Shown: positions 20,027 to 30,859, counted from the stretch's first letter. The stretch is DNA of 64,000 bases from Bryobacterales bacterium (GCA_028819575.1 JAPPLB010000050.1:1-64000); one strand, 5' to 3'. The notes: generated by a model not told the origin, from the sequence alone. Translations and numbers: made by a program.

Positions 20027-21640
20027 ATGCCAAAAACGTCGTCGATCAAAAACCGTGCCCGGCTGAGCCGCCGCGACATGTTCCGGGGTGGAGGCCTTGC
20101 CGCTTCGGGCTTGCTGGCTGGGACGGCCTCGACGGCCGCCGCCGCAATGCCTGCGTCGCCCAGCGTCTACACGAGGGTCGGCGTCAAACCCTTCATCAAC
20201 CTGACAGCGGCCGTCACGATCAACGGCGGCCTGCTGACGCTGCCCAACGTGAAGCAAGCGATGGAGGAGGCATCCCATTTTTCCGTCAACTTGGACGAGC
20301 TGATGGAGGGCGTCGGCAAGCGCCTCGCTGAGATCTTCCAATGTGAGGCGGCCCTCGTTACTTCCGGAGCGGCAGGGTCATTGACGCATGCCACCTCGGC
20401 TTGCCTCGCCGGGGGCGATCCCGAGCGGATTCAGCAGTTACCTGACCTGACGGGGCTCCGAACGCAAGTCATCATGCCCCGCGAGTCGCGCAATACGTAT
20501 GACCATGCGATTCGAGCCCTCGGCGTGAAGATGATCACCGTCGACACCCGCGAGGAATTTTACCGCGCACTGAGCCGCAACACCGCGATGATTTCCGTGC
20601 TCGGCAACGCGGAATCGCGGGGGCCGATCCGACTCGAGGAGTTCGTCGAAGCCGGACGCAAGTACGGAGCGCCGGTGCTCGTCGACGCTTCGCCGGAGTG
20701 GCCGCAGTCGCCGGACCCCTATCTGGCGCGAGGCGCCGACCTGGTCGCCTATTCGGGCGGCAAGATCTGCGCCGGCCCACAGTGCAGCGGATTCCTGATT
20801 GGCCGAAAAGACCTCATCCACGCCGCTTGGATGAACAGTGCGCCTCATCATGCTTTCGGCCGCATGATGAAGGTCGGGAAGGAAGAGATCATGGGCGCGC
20901 TGGCCGCTGCCGAGTTCACCTTGAGCCGGCGCAACGTCGAGAACGAAGTCGACAAGTGGAACGGATGGATCCGGCGGATTGACGCCAAGCTCAGGAAGGT
21001 TACGGGAGTGCGGACGAAGCACAACCCGCCTCCGGGAAAGAATCCGCATCCCGTTCTCGAGATCGCCTGGGACCCCGAGCGCATCGGCTACACCGCTGGC
21101 GAGGTTCACGATGTCCTGATGGGCAGCGAGCCTCGGGTTCAGACGCACGCAGGGGGCGTGGGCCACCGTTTCGCCATTCGGGTCGGCAACTGCCGGGAGG
21201 ACCAGATCGATGTGGTGGCGGACCGCCTCGCGGAAGTATTCCGCAGCGCGCCCAAGCCGAAACCAGAACGCCAAATGCCTCCGGCAGCGGATGTCTCGGG
21301 CCGTTGGGATGTGGAGATCAGCTTTGTCCGCGGCTCAGCCCGTCACAGCCTGTACTTCGATGCCGAAGGCGGTCATCTGCGCGGGACGCACATCGGACAA
21401 CGTGGACAAGGCGAGCTGGCCGGCTCCATCAATGGCAACCGCGTCCGCTTCAGCAGTCGATTGACGTACGACGCCGAGCGCAGCGGCTATCTGTTCGACG
21501 GCGAGCTGAAGGGCGCCGAGATCGCCGGCGCTGTCGATCTCGGCGAATACGGCGAGGCCACCTTCAAGGCGTGGCGTCACGAATACGGAAAACCTCGCCG
21601 CAAGGATCCTTCCGTTTCTGGGAAGACAGAGAAAATCTAA
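20027..21640 (+). CDS. Tat-exported SelA-like PLP-dependent enzyme with C-terminal beta domain (paralog 2)
   Basis: LSRRDMFRGGG twin-arginine signal; AYSGGKICAGPQCSGFLIGRKDLI; DVSGRWDVEI...LRGTHIG...VDLGEY. Confidence 0.85.
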   Translation: MPKTSSIKNRARLSRRDMFRGGGLAASGLLAGTASTAAAAMPASPSVYTRVGVKPFINLTAAVTINGGLLTLPNVKQAMEEASHFSVNLDELMEGVGKRLAEIFQCEAALVTSGAAGSLTHATSACLAGGDPERIQQLPDLTGLRTQVIMPRESRNTYDHAIRALGVKMITVDTREEFYRALSRNTAMISVLGNAESRGPIRLEEFVEAGRKYGAPVLVDASPEWPQSPDPYLARGADLVAYSGGKICAGPQCSGFLIGRKDLIHAAWMNSAPHHAFGRMMKVGKEEIMGALAAAEFTLSRRNVENEVDKWNGWIRRIDAKLRKVTGVRTKHNPPPGKNPHPVLEIAWDPERIGYTAGEVHDVLMGSEPRVQTHAGGVGHRFAIRVGNCREDQIDVVADRLAEVFRSAPKPKPERQMPPAADVSGRWDVEISFVRGSARHSLYFDAEGGHLRGTHIGQRGQGELAGSINGNRVRFSSRLTYDAERSGYLFDGELKGAEIAGAVDLGEYGEATFKAWRHEYGKPRRKDPSVSGKTEKI

Positions 21641-21734
21641 ACCGCTTGGAGCATCTCCAGGAGCAGGGGTTGCACTCTGACGGCCTTGAACTCCTGCAAA
21701 CTTTTTTGAAAAGCACTTCGCTGCAATGCCGTAT

Positions 21735-23483
21735 TCAGCGTCTCTGTGACGGTTCCTGGCGAACAGTCCGGCGTGAAGATCCGGATTCCCGGACCTCGAT
21801 CATGCGATCGCATTCGATATCCGTAAGGGTTTGAACCGCGCCATGGGGCCAGATGACCTCGAGTTTGCGGATGGAAGTCTCTTCCCCAAGGCCGAAGTGG
21901 ACACGGATATCACTCGCAGAAAGATAGCTGCCCACCGAACCCACAAACGACTCCTGCATGCGGCCCGACCCGGTTTCGATGCGGATCCGGGCTCCGCGGC
22001 CCTCGTAACTGCCTTGCGCCGAGATCAACTGAACGCTGAGCCAATGGTTCGAAGACTCCGTAATATTTTTCAGGACCAGCGCCCGCTCGTTGTTGGCGTT
22101 GACGACGATGTCCATTCGTCCGTCGTTGTCGAGGTCGCCAAACGCGGCGCCGCGTCCCGCTGCCGGTTTGTGGAAAACAGAACCGGCATTCTTCGATATA
22201 TCGAAGAACCGCCCGAATACGTTCTTCAGCATCAGGAAAGGCTCGCGGAAAGCGAGCGCGGGATCGGACCACTCGATGTCATCCATGACGTGACCTTGCG
22301 CAACGAAGAGGTCCCGCCAACCATCGTTGTCGAAGTCGACGAGTCCAGCTCCCCAGCCGGAGTGCATATCGGTCAGCGGACCCAGCCCGCTTGATCCCGC
22401 TACGCTTCGGAACTCTCCGCCACGGTTGCGAAACAGCCAGTAACTCTGTCGTGCGAGGGCATTGACGAAGATGTCAGGCTGTCCGTCGTTGTCATAGTCG
22501 GCAAAGGCGACGCCCATTCCCGCGAAGTCGCGGCCGTCGGCGTCATAGGCAACCCCGGCAGCCACGCCGACCTCCTCGAAGCGCTTGCCGTCGAGGTTGC
22601 GGAAGAGCTGTTGCGGGTATGCATCGTTTGCAACGAAGATGTCGACCCAGCCGTCGCGGTCGTAGTCCCCGAGAGCCACGCCGAGGCCCTTGCCGGAGTA
22701 AGCACTGATACCGGTGGTGCGAGAGACATCCTCGAACTTTCCTTGGCCGGTGTTTCGGAAAAGCAGGTGTTCGATGGGCGCGAAACGTCGCGGATGGCAG
22801 TAGGAGCGCCGATCAGGCAGGCCGTTGCCGCACGGAATGTTCCTGGAAAAGTCCCAGTCCAGGTAGCGCGCCACGAAGAGATCGAGTTGGCCGTCGCGGT
22901 CGTAGTCGACGAAGGCGGCGCCCGACGACCATCCCCTTCCCCCTACTCCGGCTTCCGCAGTCACGTCAGTGAATAAGCCGGCTCCGTCGTTTTCCAGCAG
23001 GATGTTGCTGCCGAAGTTCGTGACGTAGAGGTCGGGGTCGCCGTCATTGTCGTAGTCTCCGACAGCCGCGCCCATGCCGTAGCCCCGGCCCGCTGCGCCG
23101 GCGGCTTCGGTGACGTCCTTGAAGCGCCAGTCTCCGAGGTTGCGATAGAGACGGTTCCAATAGGCCGGGTCGGTCTTGTCGGGCTCCGCACCGTCAAGCA
23201 TGGGGGCATCGAGCGCGGCTCCGTTCACGAGATAGATATCGAGCAGTCCGTCTCCGTCGTAGTCGAGGAGAGCCACTCCCGAGCCCATCGTCTCGATCAG
23301 ATATTTCTGCGATGTTCGGCCGGAACGATGCTCGAAAGAGACGCCGCCCGACACGGCTATGTCAACGAACCTTGGCGAAACGAGCCCCGGTTGCGCCTGA
23401 AGCAGGAGAGTGACTCCAAGCACGCCGGCGATCAGTACCGTGCGCAGGATGGGCATCGCGATCAGAACCCACCATAGCGGCAA
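21735..23483 (-). CDS. CRTAC1 / ASPIC-UnbV FG-GAP repeat protein
   Basis: Repeated DYDNDGDPDLYVTN / DYDRDGWVDIFVAND motifs; C-terminal UnbV-like region. Confidence 0.9.
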   Translation of the reverse strand: MPLWWVLIAMPILRTVLIAGVLGVTLLLQAQPGLVSPRFVDIAVSGGVSFEHRSGRTSQKYLIETMGSGVALLDYDGDGLLDIYLVNGAALDAPMLDGAEPDKTDPAYWNRLYRNLGDWRFKDVTEAAGAAGRGYGMGAAVGDYDNDGDPDLYVTNFGSNILLENDGAGLFTDVTAEAGVGGRGWSSGAAFVDYDRDGQLDLFVARYLDWDFSRNIPCGNGLPDRRSYCHPRRFAPIEHLLFRNTGQGKFEDVSRTTGISAYSGKGLGVALGDYDRDGWVDIFVANDAYPQQLFRNLDGKRFEEVGVAAGVAYDADGRDFAGMGVAFADYDNDGQPDIFVNALARQSYWLFRNRGGEFRSVAGSSGLGPLTDMHSGWGAGLVDFDNDGWRDLFVAQGHVMDDIEWSDPALAFREPFLMLKNVFGRFFDISKNAGSVFHKPAAGRGAAFGDLDNDGRMDIVVNANNERALVLKNITESSNHWLSVQLISAQGSYEGRGARIRIETGSGRMQESFVGSVGSYLSASDIRVHFGLGEETSIRKLEVIWPHGAVQTLTDIECDRMIEVRESGSSRRTVRQEPSQRR

Positions 23484-23597
23484 CGAGCATTACTGACAAT
23501 CGCCGGGGCGACGCTGGCGCCACGATCGACTTCGCATATTGACGCGAAAAGGATTCGACGCCGTCATGAAGATGATGGATAATAAGGTCCACGGCAA

Positions 23598-25508
23598 ATG
23601 ATCGACACGCTTCGAGCAATCGCCTGTCTGTTGCTCGCCTGTGGAATGACGAGCGGGCAGCAGTTGTCTCCCCAGGCACGCGAGCGCATGGAGCGTGCGC
23701 ACCAGATTCCTCAGAGAGCGCCGGCTTCGGAAGTTGCCCAGGAATTGACCCAGCAGGCAGCGGAGGTGCGACCGGGCGGGGCGGCCGTGAAAACGCCGGT
23801 TGAGCGGCGGAACTTCATCGACGAGCATATCTTCGGCCGGATCGAGCGAGACGGCATCCCTCACGCCGGGCCGGCGTCGGACCGTGAATTTGCGCGGCGT
23901 GCTTATTTGGACGCGACGGGCCGCATCCCGCCGATCGATGAGTTGCTGGCCTTCCTCGAGGATATCGACCCCGAGAAGCGCGACAATCTGGTGGATCGTC
24001 TGGTCGACAGCGATGAGTTCGTCGAGCGCTGGTCCTACTATTTCGAGGACTTGTTCCGGGCGGGCAACCGCATGGGGTTCGGAAAGAACCTCTTTCACTA
24101 TTGGATCGTGGAATGGCTGCGTCTCGACCGTTCGTACGCCGATGTGGCCACTGACTTGCTGACCCAGGGTGGAAAGAGCAGCCATTCGTCACCGGGAGCG
24201 CTATATTTCGCGCGTGATTTCGTCAAGGCAAAAGACGATCCGGAAGAACCGGACGCGCTCGATCTGGTGAACCGCGCCGACGCGATCGACGAATTCACGA
24301 TCACATACAGCAAGGTGCTGCTGGGCATGAATCCGGGTTGCATCTCCTGCCACGATGGAGCGGGGCATCTCGAGAAAGTGAACGTGTTCTTCTCACGCAA
24401 AACGCGCGAGGAGTTTTTTCAGCAGGCGTCTTTCTTCGGCAGGACGCGGATGGTGATGAACTGGGAGAACGGCTTCCAGGCAAATACCGAATACACGGTA
24501 GATGATGTCGAGCCCGGGTATCCGACCAGCAGCGAGAGTATCGTTCGCGTCCCGCGGACGGGCGGGTCGAACGAGCCGCGATTCATCCTGACGGGCGAGG
24601 CGGCCCGGCCCGAAGCCATGCCCCGGGACGAGTTGGCTCGGCTGCTGACGGGGCATATCCAGTTTTCACGTGCCATCACGAATCGCATCTGGGCGGAGTT
24701 GATGGGGTTCGGCATTGTCGAGCCGCTGGACGACTTTGACCTGGCACGGTACTACCCGGACCAGGAGCTGCCCGAAGGCTGGTCGATGCAGCCCTCGAAC
24801 CCGCAATTGCTGGATGCGATGGCGCGAGATTTTCAGGCGCACGATTACAGCTTCAAGCACTTGCTGCGGACGATCATGAAGTCCAACGCCTACCGGCTCT
24901 CTTCGAAGTTCGACGGAGAATGGAAGCCCGAGTATGCGAACTACTATCCGCGGAAGTTCGTGCGCATGTTGAGTGCGGCGGAACTGCACGACTCGATTGT
25001 CACGGCGACGGCGCGGCCAGGGTCTTATAAGAGCGGAGTGGATGATGTCGCCACGGCGATGGCGTTGCTGGACCCGGCGCACGTGAATCGCGAGGTAAAG
25101 GAGTTTCTGCGCGCTTTCGGACAGCAGAGCCGCGACTCGCTGCCGGCGAAGACGGCGAGGTCGTCGCTGCAGGCGATGCTGATGATGAATTCGCAGGTTG
25201 TGCTCGATCGCGTGAAGGCGGAAGGCAACAGCCGGGTCGATCAACTGCTCGGACGCCTCGAAGATGACCGTATCGTGATCGAGCAGAGTTTCCGCACGGC
25301 GATCGGACGCGAGCCGAGCGCGGCGGAACGGGAACGGGTTCTCGACCGCGGCCTGGTGGAGAAGGTCTACCTGGCGACGCTTTCGCGGCGCCCGTTGCCG
25401 GCGGAGATGGATATCGCGCTGAGCGCTCTGCACGAGGATCGCAAGCAGGGGATGGAGAACTTGCAGTGGGCACTGCTGAACAAACCTGAATTCCTGTTCA
25501 ACTATTAG
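23598..25508 (+). CDS. DUF1549/DUF1553 domain protein
   Basis: YLDATGRIPPIDELLAFLED; TGHIQFSRAITNRIWAELMGFGIVEP; CISCHDG. Confidence 0.88.
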   Translation: MIDTLRAIACLLLACGMTSGQQLSPQARERMERAHQIPQRAPASEVAQELTQQAAEVRPGGAAVKTPVERRNFIDEHIFGRIERDGIPHAGPASDREFARRAYLDATGRIPPIDELLAFLEDIDPEKRDNLVDRLVDSDEFVERWSYYFEDLFRAGNRMGFGKNLFHYWIVEWLRLDRSYADVATDLLTQGGKSSHSSPGALYFARDFVKAKDDPEEPDALDLVNRADAIDEFTITYSKVLLGMNPGCISCHDGAGHLEKVNVFFSRKTREEFFQQASFFGRTRMVMNWENGFQANTEYTVDDVEPGYPTSSESIVRVPRTGGSNEPRFILTGEAARPEAMPRDELARLLTGHIQFSRAITNRIWAELMGFGIVEPLDDFDLARYYPDQELPEGWSMQPSNPQLLDAMARDFQAHDYSFKHLLRTIMKSNAYRLSSKFDGEWKPEYANYYPRKFVRMLSAAELHDSIVTATARPGSYKSGVDDVATAMALLDPAHVNREVKEFLRAFGQQSRDSLPAKTARSSLQAMLMMNSQVVLDRVKAEGNSRVDQLLGRLEDDRIVIEQSFRTAIGREPSAAERERVLDRGLVEKVYLATLSRRPLPAEMDIALSALHEDRKQGMENLQWALLNKPEFLFNY

Positions 25509-25524
25509 CACCAGTGAGGATCAC

Positions 25525-26913
25525 ATGATCAAGACCGTTCGGGATACTCTCCCTTTCCGCCGGGACGTGCTGAAGTTGGGAACGCTGAGCCTGCTGAGCG
25601 GGTTTGTGGAGCAGGGCTTGTGGCCTCCGCGCGTGCGAGCGGCGGGTAAGTCGAACCCCCGAGGGACAGCGCGAAACTGCATCGTGGTCGAGGCGGCGGG
25701 AGCGATCAGCCACACTGACACCTTCGACTTCAAGGAGAACGCCGGAACTCAATCCGATTTCGACGTGCGGCAGATTCGGAACGACCTCTATCTCTCGCAC
25801 CGCTTGTTCCCCGAGCTGTCGTCGGAAATGGACAAGGTGGCGGTCGTGCGCTCGTTTTGGAGCCACGAGGTGGTTCACTTCCGTGGTGAGTACTACACAC
25901 GGGCCGGACGTCCCTTGAACCCGGCGCAGGTTTCCGAGATTTCGCCAGTGGGTTCCGTAGTGTCCTACGAACTTGAGCCGCAACGGCGTGAGACGGATAC
26001 GTTCCCGACGTTCGTGACTTGCAACCTCGGTTCGGCGGCGCTGCCGAGCGGATTCCTGCACCCGCGCTTTTCCGGACTGGATATCAATGCTCAGGCCGGC
26101 GTCGGAAGCGTGTCGGCTCAGGGCGAAGCGCTCGATCTTCTACAGGAACGATTTCGGTTGCTCAGCGAATTGGAGAAGGTCGTCGCCAAAGACTACCAAA
26201 GCCGCGGGCGCGATCTCACGGGCTTCAGCACATTCCAGCAGGATGCCTACCGGATCCTTGGAGATGGGCGTTGGCCGAGGGCGCTTGAACTCAAGGATGA
26301 AGATCGCAGGCGCTATGGAGAGAATGCGGTCGGGCTCGGTTGTCTGCTGGCACGGAATCTGATCCGGGCGGACGCGGGCACGCGGTACGTTCACGTGAAG
26401 CATCCGGGCTGGGACCATCACAAGAACATCTTCGACCACTCGAAGAAGAGCAATCACTACAATCACTGCACGTCTCTCGACAGAGCACTGGCGAACCTGC
26501 TGCGCGATCTCGGGAAAACTCCTTCCCCACACGATCCCGAGAAAACGCTGCTCGATGACACGATCGTCGCCGTGCCGACCGAGTTTGGGCGCGTGCCGGG
26601 GCCGCTCAACGGCGTGGCCGGGCGGCATCACTACAACAGGTGCTACATCGGTCTGTTTGCAGGTGGTGGCGTAATCGGCGGACGGATCATCGGGCGCACC
26701 GACGCCGCGGGCGAAAACGCCACCGAGACCGGCTGGAAATACGGCATGCAACCGAAGACGGAGAACATCTACGCCTCTGTGTACTCTGCCCTGGGTATCG
26801 ACTGGAGAAAAGAGATCACCAACACGCCTTCCAAACGCGTCTACCGTTACGTAGATCCTCTCGGCGCGACTGAGCCTTGTATCGACGACGAGATCGCAGA
26901 ACTCTTCGTCTAG
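25525..26913 (+). CDS. DUF1501 domain protein
   Basis: Paired with DUF1553 gene; VPTEFGRVPGPLNGVAGRHHYNRCYIGLFAGGGV. Confidence 0.88.
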   Translation: MIKTVRDTLPFRRDVLKLGTLSLLSGFVEQGLWPPRVRAAGKSNPRGTARNCIVVEAAGAISHTDTFDFKENAGTQSDFDVRQIRNDLYLSHRLFPELSSEMDKVAVVRSFWSHEVVHFRGEYYTRAGRPLNPAQVSEISPVGSVVSYELEPQRRETDTFPTFVTCNLGSAALPSGFLHPRFSGLDINAQAGVGSVSAQGEALDLLQERFRLLSELEKVVAKDYQSRGRDLTGFSTFQQDAYRILGDGRWPRALELKDEDRRRYGENAVGLGCLLARNLIRADAGTRYVHVKHPGWDHHKNIFDHSKKSNHYNHCTSLDRALANLLRDLGKTPSPHDPEKTLLDDTIVAVPTEFGRVPGPLNGVAGRHHYNRCYIGLFAGGGVIGGRIIGRTDAAGENATETGWKYGMQPKTENIYASVYSALGIDWRKEITNTPSKRVYRYVDPLGATEPCIDDEIAELFV

Positions 26914-26927
26914 GACCGATCGATCTG

Positions 26928-27731
26928 ATGTTGCTGTGTAGGGTCCTGCTGCTGTCTCTGATTGCATCGGGCGCGTTCGCAGACGAGGTGGGATCGCAGG
27001 ACGCTCCTGCCGGCATGGTGCTGATACCGGCGGGAGAGTTCACGATGGGCCGGACGTTCGAGACCACTGATGACAAGCGAGGGATGCGGCCCCTCGTGCT
27101 ACGCGATGATCGTCCGGCGCACGTGCTCCGGTTGGGTGCGTATTTCATGGACGCGCATGAGGTGACACAGGCTGAGTATGCGGAGTTCGTGCAAGCGACA
27201 GGTCACCGGACTCCCTATCACTGGGTGAATGGGGTGACGCCGGAAGGCAAGCAAAACCACCCTGTTCACAATGTCGATTGGCAAGACGCCGGTTCCTACT
27301 GCGCCTGGCGGGGCAAGCGGCTTCCGACAGAAGCAGAGTGGGAGCGTGCGGCGCGCGGCGGCGAAGAAGGCAAGCGCTATCCATGGGGTGACGACAAGCC
27401 GGACCGCCAACGGGCGCTTTTCAATACACCGTCAGGTCCTGGGCCGGTCGGTTCTTACCCCTCCAATCCATTCGGTCTGTATGACATGGCGGGGAGTGTT
27501 TCCGAGTGGTGTTCGGACTGGTTCGAGAGGACCTATTACGAGCGGAGCCCGAAGGACAATCCCCAGGGGCCCACAGAAGGAATGTACAAGATCATCCGGG
27601 GCGGCTCCTGGGCGGATGGGCCTCAGCGTATCAGTGTTTTCTTTCGGAACTGGGTGCGGACAAATCAACGAACGCCGAACCTGGGGTTCCGGTGCGTGCA
27701 GGATGCGCCGCAGACGAGCGCGGCGCAGTGA
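26928..27731 (+). CDS. Formylglycine-generating enzyme-like (SUMF1/EgtB-type) protein
   Basis: AGEFTMGRTFE; NPVHNVDWQDAGSYCAWRGKRLPTEAEWERAARGG; RGGSWADGP; NLGFRC. Confidence 0.92.
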   Translation: MLLCRVLLLSLIASGAFADEVGSQDAPAGMVLIPAGEFTMGRTFETTDDKRGMRPLVLRDDRPAHVLRLGAYFMDAHEVTQAEYAEFVQATGHRTPYHWVNGVTPEGKQNHPVHNVDWQDAGSYCAWRGKRLPTEAEWERAARGGEEGKRYPWGDDKPDRQRALFNTPSGPGPVGSYPSNPFGLYDMAGSVSEWCSDWFERTYYERSPKDNPQGPTEGMYKIIRGGSWADGPQRISVFFRNWVRTNQRTPNLGFRCVQDAPQTSAAQ

Positions 27732-27760
27732 GGAAGATGAAACGGCGGCGGTTCCTCGGC

Positions 27761-28087
27761 CTACAAACTCTTCTCCAGTGCCTGCATGATCCAACGGTTC
27801 AGGCTCAGGCCGCTCTCGGCGGCCGAGCGCGCAACGCGTTGATGCAAGTCCGGCCCTAGCCGAACGTTCAGCTTCCCGGAAAAAGGTTTCCGGGGCTCGA
27901 TGCCGTCTTCCTTGCAGGACTCGAGGTACTCGTCGATGGACCTCTGGAACTCGCGCCGAATCCCCTCGACGTCAGTTGCTTCAAAGGTGGCGATCGGATA
28001 GGAGCCGCTATTGACGACACGCCCGTGAAGACGGTCCACCGACTCGTCGAACTCGACTGCGGCGATGTACCCTTTGTATTCCATCAT
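27761..28087 (-). CDS. hicB: HicB-family antitoxin
   Basis: MEYKGYIAAVEFDESVDRLHGRVV ... SGKLNVRLGPDLHQRVARSAAESGLSLNRWI. Confidence 0.85.
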   Translation of the reverse strand: MMEYKGYIAAVEFDESVDRLHGRVVNSGSYPIATFEATDVEGIRREFQRSIDEYLESCKEDGIEPRKPFSGKLNVRLGPDLHQRVARSAAESGLSLNRWIMQALEKSL

Positions 28088-28305
28088 GGCTTGACTCCCA
28101 CGGCTTCGAGAAATACGGCAATGTCGCGGACCGTCGCTCTCCCGGTCTCCGGTCCTGGGTGGGTCCGGTGAACCACCATCCGCTCTCTTCCCTTCTTCAG
28201 TAGCACCCGCGATCCCGAACGCTGTGAGACCTCCACGTCTGCCGCCTTCAACAAGGCGGCGATGTCCACCCACCGGATGCCAGTCGGCGTCGGCCGCTTG
28301 AACAT
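28084..28305 (-). CDS. hicA: HicA-family toxin
   Basis: IAALLKAADVEVSQRSGSRVLLKKGRERMVVHRTH; 4-bp overlap with hicB; start trimmed to MFKRPTP. Confidence 0.8.
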   Translation of the reverse strand: MFKRPTPTGIRWVDIAALLKAADVEVSQRSGSRVLLKKGRERMVVHRTHPGPETGRATVRDIAVFLEAVGVKP

Positions 28306-28448
28306 GCTTTCCAAGGTACGCCGATGCTTCGTACGCACGACATTCCATACAGTACCAAATCAAGTACCATTCTACAGTCGGTCTTTCCCGGCTCCCGTTT
28401 CCCGTTTCATGAAGTCGAGATAAGCTGTGTCTTTAAGAACCCCGGGAA

Positions 28449-28598
28449 GGGATGTGCAAGATCATCCGGGGCGGCTCCTTGCGGTGAGCCTCGGCGGATC
28501 AGTGTTTTCTTTCGGAACTGGGTGCGGACAAATTAACGGACGCCGAATCTGGGGGCTGGTGCGTGCGGGATGCGCCGGAGACGAGCGCGTCGCAGTGA
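28449..28598 (+). pseudogene. Degenerate duplicate of the 3' end of the 26928-27731 SUMF1-like gene
   Basis: atcatccggggcggctcct...atcagtgttttctttcggaactgggtgcggacaaat repeated from 27580-27733 with a premature stop. Confidence 0.85.
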
Positions 28599-28720
28599 GG
28601 CCAATGATCATCCGGAGTTCCTGAAGCAATGGAGTGAACGGCTGCACGCGGGCCGCTGAGCTGCCTGTCAGGAAGGCGCATGAGTTGCGGCGAAGCATTG
28701 AATCGGGGTAAGGACAGATC

Positions 28721-30859
28721 ATGACGAAATCCGTGTGGTTGGCGCTCATCTTGATGGTTTGGTCCCCACTGGTCTCCGCCGAAGACCTCACTGTCCTGAC
28801 AACCGACAGCAAGGGTCTTGAGCCGGGCCAACAGCTCGAAGAGCATCTCAAACAGCAGTTCTACCGGCGGCTCGATGATCGCCGAGCAGCGTTCGAGCAG
28901 ATCAAGAGCCAAGCGGCCGCCCACGCCTGGCAGCGCGAACGGCGCGAGTTCATGGTTCGCCAATTAGGGGGCTTCCCGAAGCGCACGCCGCTCAACGCGA
29001 AGACCCTTGGACATCTCAGCGGTGAAGGCTTTCGTGTCGAAAAGGTGATGTTCGAAAGCCGCCCTCGTCACCACGTCACCGCTCTGCTCTACTTGCCGGA
29101 CGCCGCCACTCAGAGAGTCCCCGGCGTGCTCATCCCGTGCGGCCACAGCCACAACGGCAAGGCTTCCGGATGGTACCAGCGTGCCGGAATCCTCATGGCT
29201 CGCAACGGCATGGCGGCGCTTTGCTATGACCCGATCGGTCAAGGGGAGCGCTACCAATCGCTGGCGGCAAAAGACCATACCCATTTTCCAAGTGCTCCTC
29301 GATACCCCGTGCCGCACCCGAAGGTACGCTTCCTGCCGACGGTCGAGCACACCATGATGGGAATCGGCAGCATTCTGGTCGGTTCGAACGTTGCGCAGTA
29401 CCGCATCTGGGATGGCATGAGGGCGATCGATTACCTGCAAAGCCGCGATGAAATCGATGCAGCCCGAATCGGTTGTACGGGAAACTCCGGGGGCGGAACT
29501 CTGACCTCATATCTGATGGCCCTCGACGATCGGATCGGCGCGGCTGCTCCCGGCTGTTTCTTGACGACGTTTCGCCGGCTCATCGACACGAGGGGAGCAC
29601 AAGACGGTGAGCAGAACATCTTCGGCCAGATCGCTTTCGGTCTGGACGAGCCTGACTACGTCATGATGCGCGCCCCGGTGCCGACGTTGATTCTCGCCGC
29701 GACGAGGGACGTGACCTTCGACATCGCTGGAACTTGGGATCTTTTTCGCCAGGCGAAGCGCTTCTACACGCGTCTCGACTACCCCGAGCGGGTCGATCTG
29801 GTCGAGGCAGACGCTCCCCACGGATACTACATTCAGCACCGCACGGCCGCCGCCCGCTGGATGCGCCGCTGGCTTCTTGGCGAGGACGATGTCATCCCCG
29901 AGGTGGACCGCCTTCCCGACCCGCTGACGGATCAGGTACTGCGGGATCGGTTTCGAGAGGGAATGTGGCCCGACGACAAGCTGCTGGTTTCACCACAGGG
30001 TCAGGTGATGCTCATGCAGGGGGAGAAGTCGGTGTTCGACCTGAACACCGACACCGCTTCGCGGCTTGCCACGGAAAGACAGCGGCGCTGGAGCAGGGCA
30101 TCTGCCGATGAATGGCGCGAAGCGGTGAGAAGCGTTATTGGAACCCGCAAGTCGTCGGAACTCCCTGCCCCGCAAGTCGAGAGTAGAGGCGCCGTCCAGC
30201 GCGACGGTTACCGGATCGAGAAACTCGTTCTGCTCGGCTCCGATGGGGCGATCTCCTTGCCGGGTCTGCTGTTTGTTCCGGAACGCCGCGGTGGGGAACC
30301 GGTTCTCTACCTGCACGGGGAGAGCATGAAAACCGACGCTGCGGCAAAAGGGCCGATCGAACGGCTTGTCCGGGAGGGACACGTCGTCTTGGCAGCCGAG
30401 TTGAGCGGGATCGGAGAAACAGAGACCGGTCACCAGAAGCGTGATTATGGCCGGGGCCGCTTCGGACCGGATTCGCAAGAGATCTATCTCGCCTACCTGC
30501 TCGGCAAATCGTTCGTCGCAATGCGCACGGAGGACGCGCTTCGCTGGTCGAGTTATCTGGCCAGCCGGGTAACGGAGGACGAGGGCAGCATTCAACTGGT
30601 GGCGGTTGGCGAGGCTGCCATTCCCACTCTGCACGCAGCGGCTCTGGAACCGTCCCGGTTCAAATCGGCATCACTGCGAGGAATGATCCGCTCCTGGACG
30701 GAGTTGGTTGGCGCCAGGGAAAACCGGAACCAGCTTGTCAACGTGGTCCACGGCGCGTTGAAAACGTACGATCTACCCGACCTGATCCGGATTGCCGGGT
30801 CCGGCAAGGTCGAAGTCTACCAATCCGTCGCCCCCTCGGGACAGCCGCTGGCGCGTTGA
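28721..30859 (+). CDS. Alpha/beta hydrolase (acetyl xylan esterase-like), secreted
   Basis: Signal peptide; nucleophile elbow IGCTGNSGGGTLTSYLM; downstream second hydrolase-like half. Confidence 0.8.
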   Translation: MTKSVWLALILMVWSPLVSAEDLTVLTTDSKGLEPGQQLEEHLKQQFYRRLDDRRAAFEQIKSQAAAHAWQRERREFMVRQLGGFPKRTPLNAKTLGHLSGEGFRVEKVMFESRPRHHVTALLYLPDAATQRVPGVLIPCGHSHNGKASGWYQRAGILMARNGMAALCYDPIGQGERYQSLAAKDHTHFPSAPRYPVPHPKVRFLPTVEHTMMGIGSILVGSNVAQYRIWDGMRAIDYLQSRDEIDAARIGCTGNSGGGTLTSYLMALDDRIGAAAPGCFLTTFRRLIDTRGAQDGEQNIFGQIAFGLDEPDYVMMRAPVPTLILAATRDVTFDIAGTWDLFRQAKRFYTRLDYPERVDLVEADAPHGYYIQHRTAAARWMRRWLLGEDDVIPEVDRLPDPLTDQVLRDRFREGMWPDDKLLVSPQGQVMLMQGEKSVFDLNTDTASRLATERQRRWSRASADEWREAVRSVIGTRKSSELPAPQVESRGAVQRDGYRIEKLVLLGSDGAISLPGLLFVPERRGGEPVLYLHGESMKTDAAAKGPIERLVREGHVVLAAELSGIGETETGHQKRDYGRGRFGPDSQEIYLAYLLGKSFVAMRTEDALRWSSYLASRVTEDEGSIQLVAVGEAAIPTLHAAALEPSRFKSASLRGMIRSWTELVGARENRNQLVNVVHGALKTYDLPDLIRIAGSGKVEVYQSVAPSGQPLAR

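Noticed and set aside
28324-28624. ORFs in the duplicated SUMF1 fragment
   Set aside because: Fragment is degenerate with a premature stop and no start or RBS; treated as a pseudogene.
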